From Deltaproteobacteria bacterium (GTDB taxonomy: Bacteria > Desulfobacterota > Desulfuromonadia > Desulfuromonadales > Geothermobacteraceae), in NCBI GenBank assembly GCA_003695205.1, contig RFIO01000558.1, forward strand, positions 1 to 6,967: DNA of 6,967 nucleotides, written 5' to 3'. Positions 5,173 through 6,967 of the stretch are shown here, piece after piece; the first letter of the stretch is position 1; each line of letters starts with the position of its first letter. The translations under genes were made by a program, and so were the position numbers. The notes beneath the pieces were generated by a model that was given only the letters and a program-made list of their open reading frames with translations, ran no database searches and had not been told where the DNA came from.

Positions 5173-6666
5173 TCACCGGTGAGACAGGAAATCGACCAGC
5201 AGCCGGACGCCGACTCCGGTACCGCCGAAGGAGCGATAATCCTCTTCGGCGTCCTTCCAGGCTGTGCCTGCGATATCGAGGTGCGCCCAGTGCTGTTTTT
5301 CGGCGAACGCCCGCAGAAAGGCCGCGGCGGTAATGGTCCCTGCCGGCCGGCCGCCGATGTTCTTCAGGTCTGCCACCTTGCTTTTGAGCTGGGCGGTGTA
5401 GTCGTCCCACAGCGGCAGCTGCCACAGTTTTTCGCCGCTGCGTTCCCCGGCGGCCAGCAGCTGCCTGACCAGACCCTGGTTGTTGCCGAGCACGGCGCTG
5501 GCGTGATGCCCCAGGGCGATGATGCAGGCCCCGGTCAGGGTGGCGAGGTCGATCACCGCCTCCGGCTCGAAGCGGGCGGCGTAGCTGAGGGCGTCGGCCA
5601 GGATCAGGCGCCCTTCGGCATCGGTGTTGAGGACCTCGATGGTCTTGCCCGACAGGGAAGTGAGGATGTCTCCCGGGCGGTAGGCGCTGCCCGAAGGCAG
5701 GTTCTCGACCGCCGGGATTATGCCGACCAGGTTGATCGGCAGCTTCAGGCCGGCGGCGGCTTTCAGGGTGCCGAGCACGGCGGCGGCTCCGGCCATGTCC
5801 ATCTTCATTTCGTCCATCTTCTCGGCCGGCTTGAGGCTGATGCCGCCGGCATCGAAGACCACCCCCTTGCCGACCAGGGCCACGGGTTTCCGGCTTTGTT
5901 CACCGCCCCGGTATTCGAGGACGATCAGTCGCGGTTCGCGCCGGCTTCCCTGGGCGACGCCCAGCAGGGCGCCGAATCCCTCTTCCTCGAGCTGCTGTTT
6001 CTCCAGGATGGTGCAGGTCAGACCGCAGTCCCGTGCCAGCTGGCGTGCCTGCTCGGCCAGATCCTCCGGTGCCTTGCCGTTGCCGGGCAGGTTGACCAGG
6101 TCGCGGGCCAGTTCGACGCCGGAGCAGACGGCTCTTGCCCGTACGGCCAGGGCCTCGGCGCGCACCGCCTGGCGCCGGTCATCGGTGACCAGGGTCAGTT
6201 CGGCAATCCGCGTCGGCCGTTTGTCGGCGTCCCCGAGGTAGCGGTCGAAGCTGTAGCCGGCCAGCAGGGCGCCTTCGATGGCGGCCTGCCAGGCGGCATC
6301 CTGATGCGCCGCCAGGTCGAAGGACGGCAGGTAGAGGGCGACCCGGTCGAGCTTTTTCCCCCGGGCAACGCGCACGGCGCTGCCCGCGGCCCGCCGGAGA
6401 GCCTCGCTGTCGTTCGGGGCGGGCTTGCCCAGCCCGACCAGCAGGACGCGGTCGGCCGCAAGTTCACTGCCGCAGTGCAGCATCAGTGTCTGTCCGGAAC
6501 CTCCGGTGAATTCGCCGTCCCGGCGGCTGCGCTGCAGGCGTTTCCGCAAGCGGTTGTCAAGCTCCCTGAGCCAGTCGGTACGGAACTGGCCTTCGCGTAC
6601 ACCCAGCACCAGGCAGGCGGTACGGGTTCGGAACAGGTTGCGGCTGGATACATTCAGTTCGGTCAT
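5173..6666 (-). CDS. pepA: Leucyl aminopeptidase PepA (M17 family)
   Basis: PepA is a cytosolic two-metal exopeptidase that removes N-terminal residues, often leucine, during peptide turnover. The 497-aa protein has a variable N-terminal domain (about 1-165) and a conserved catalytic domain. VGKGVVFDAGGISLKP (265-280) supplies metal ligands Lys267 and Asp272 and catalytic Lys279. Asp290 sits in MDMAG. The M17 signature NTDAEGRL (347-354) gives Asp349, Glu351 and catalytic Arg353. All expected ligands are present and the length is normal. I start at the ATG at 6666 because GGAG lies 7 bases upstream. An in-frame ATG at 6714 would add 16 non-conserved residues and has a poor ribosome-binding site. 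Some PepA proteins also bind DNA, but nothing here shows that. It is divergent from the lipoprotein gene. A minus-strand TATATT at 6763-6768 could be its -10 box, but no good -35 box accompanies it. Confidence 0.97.
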   Translation of the reverse strand: MTELNVSSRNLFRTRTACLVLGVREGQFRTDWLRELDNRLRKRLQRSRRDGEFTGGSGQTLMLHCGSELAADRVLLVGLGKPAPNDSEALRRAAGSAVRVARGKKLDRVALYLPSFDLAAHQDAAWQAAIEGALLAGYSFDRYLGDADKRPTRIAELTLVTDDRRQAVRAEALAVRARAVCSGVELARDLVNLPGNGKAPEDLAEQARQLARDCGLTCTILEKQQLEEEGFGALLGVAQGSRREPRLIVLEYRGGEQSRKPVALVGKGVVFDAGGISLKPAEKMDEMKMDMAGAAAVLGTLKAAAGLKLPINLVGIIPAVENLPSGSAYRPGDILTSLSGKTIEVLNTDAEGRLILADALSYAARFEPEAVIDLATLTGACIIALGHHASAVLGNNQGLVRQLLAAGERSGEKLWQLPLWDDYTAQLKSKVADLKNIGGRPAGTITAAAFLRAFAEKQHWAHLDIAGTAWKDAEEDYRSFGGTGVGVRLLVDFLSHR

Positions 6667-6707
6667 GGTTCGACTCCGGTCTGTTTGGCCCGCGGTCCCC
6701 GGCGGTT

Positions 6708-6735
6708 TTGACATTTGCCACCGAGCCGCTAGACT
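6708..6735 (+). promoter_or_regulatory. Promoter of the lipoprotein gene
   Basis: A perfect TTGACA (6708-6713) and TAGACT (6730-6735, 4 of 6) have a 16-bp spacer. Transcription would start near 6742 and leave a leader of about 60 nt. The -35 region overlaps the alternative upstream start of pepA, supporting the shorter pepA. Confidence 0.5.
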
Positions 6736-6749
6736 GTCGTTAACGTCAG
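6734..6749. promoter_or_regulatory. Imperfect palindrome at the predicted lipoprotein start site
   Basis: CTGTCGTTAACGTCAG is symmetric except for one T/T pair, giving CTG-n-CGTTAACG-n-CAG. It is centred at about +1 of the predicted plus-strand promoter in the pepA/lipoprotein divergent gap. It is a candidate operator for an unknown regulator. Confidence 0.35.
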
Positions 6750-6803
6750 GTTGTCACAGAAGAATATAGAATGCTTGAGGCATTTTCCAGTCGGGAGGCG
6801 ATG

Positions 6804-6967
6804 ATGATTCGATGGAGCCTGTGGTTGCTGTGTCTTGTGTTGCTGTTCGGCTGTGCCGGGATGAAGAGCGGCGCAGCGGATGGTGAATCTTCGGCCGGGG
6901 TCGTCTATCGGGATGGCGGAGGGCGCACCGGTCTGGCCGGGCAGGTGATCCTGAAGGATTCCGGCAA
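6804..6967 (+). CDS. Putative lipoprotein, 5' part only
   Basis: The open frame runs off the window end, so only 54 codons are seen. The product starts MIRWSLWLLCLVLLFGC, a positively charged residue, a hydrophobic core and a lipobox LFGC with Cys17 as the predicted lipidated residue. It would be exported by Sec and anchored in the inner or outer membrane. The residue after Cys17 is Ala, with no Asp at +2 to retain it in the inner membrane, so the outer membrane is more likely. The mature part begins with a small-residue linker followed by YRDGGGRTGLAGQVILKDSG, too short to assign a family. I chose the second of two adjacent ATGs (6804) because GGGAGG lies 5 bases upstream; the first (6801) would leave only 2. 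It is the only plus-strand gene and is divergent from pepA. Confidence 0.8.
   Translation, partial: MIRWSLWLLCLVLLFGCAGMKSGAADGESSAGVVYRDGGGRTGLAGQVILKDSG

Noticed and set aside
5110..6711. Plus-strand open frame of 533 codons antisense to pepA
   Set aside because: It mirrors pepA almost exactly, has no recognisable domain and a composition typical of the complement of a GC-rich gene. pepA has every catalytic residue, so this is a shadow frame.
6667..6714. 16-residue N-terminal extension of PepA from ATG 6714
   Set aside because: Poor ribosome-binding site, non-conserved sequence and overlap with the divergent lipoprotein promoter. The ATG at 6666 has GGAG at 7 bases.

Overview
The window is a GC-rich, densely coded chromosomal housekeeping segment. 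Nearly all genes lie on the minus strand. The set is serA, hisZ, purA, tRNA-Lys, a small cold-shock protein gene, pepA and a short double-CxxC protein gene. A HisRS-like HisZ next to purA, the CxWC/GICPxC small protein and the protein sequences read best as a Desulfuromonadales/Geobacter-type bacterium (Desulfobacterota). This placement comes from family knowledge and was not tested by alignment. No mobile element, CRISPR array or rRNA is visible.

Layout from left to right. A complete tRNA-Lys(UUU) with encoded CCA (9-84, minus) has its own strong sigma70-type promoter with an A/T-tract UP-like element. Next is an apparent operon transcribed right to left: serA (2837-4408), hisZ (1522-2820) and purA (224-1516). 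It starts from a TTGACA-17-TAAAGT promoter at 4450-4478. The purA ribosome-binding site lies inside the last codons of hisZ. A cold-shock protein gene (4535-4741, minus) has its own promoter and a GC-rich terminator. Further right is a 66-aa protein with two CxxC pairs (4899-5099, minus). It starts at a TTG behind a strong Shine-Dalgarno sequence and is followed at once by a 12-bp perfect hairpin. pepA (5173-6666, minus) and the start of a lipoprotein gene (6804 to the window edge, plus) are transcribed divergently.

How the genes fit together (inference): serine feeds one-carbon units into purine synthesis. HisZ regulates HisG, which consumes ATP, and the histidine pathway returns AICAR to purine synthesis. 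PurA commits IMP to AMP. One operon could therefore balance serine, histidine and adenylate supply. The cold-shock, aminopeptidase and lipoprotein genes look like independent units.

The two points most worth a second look are these. First, the promoter of the 66-aa gene has a perfect palindrome exactly filling its 16-bp spacer. It matches the conserved core of the NrdR box, and a second half-site sits one canonical NrdR spacing downstream. Second, SerA has Thr in place of the normally invariant catalytic/substrate-binding Arg, and a new Arg two residues after the catalytic His, although the rest of the protein is intact.
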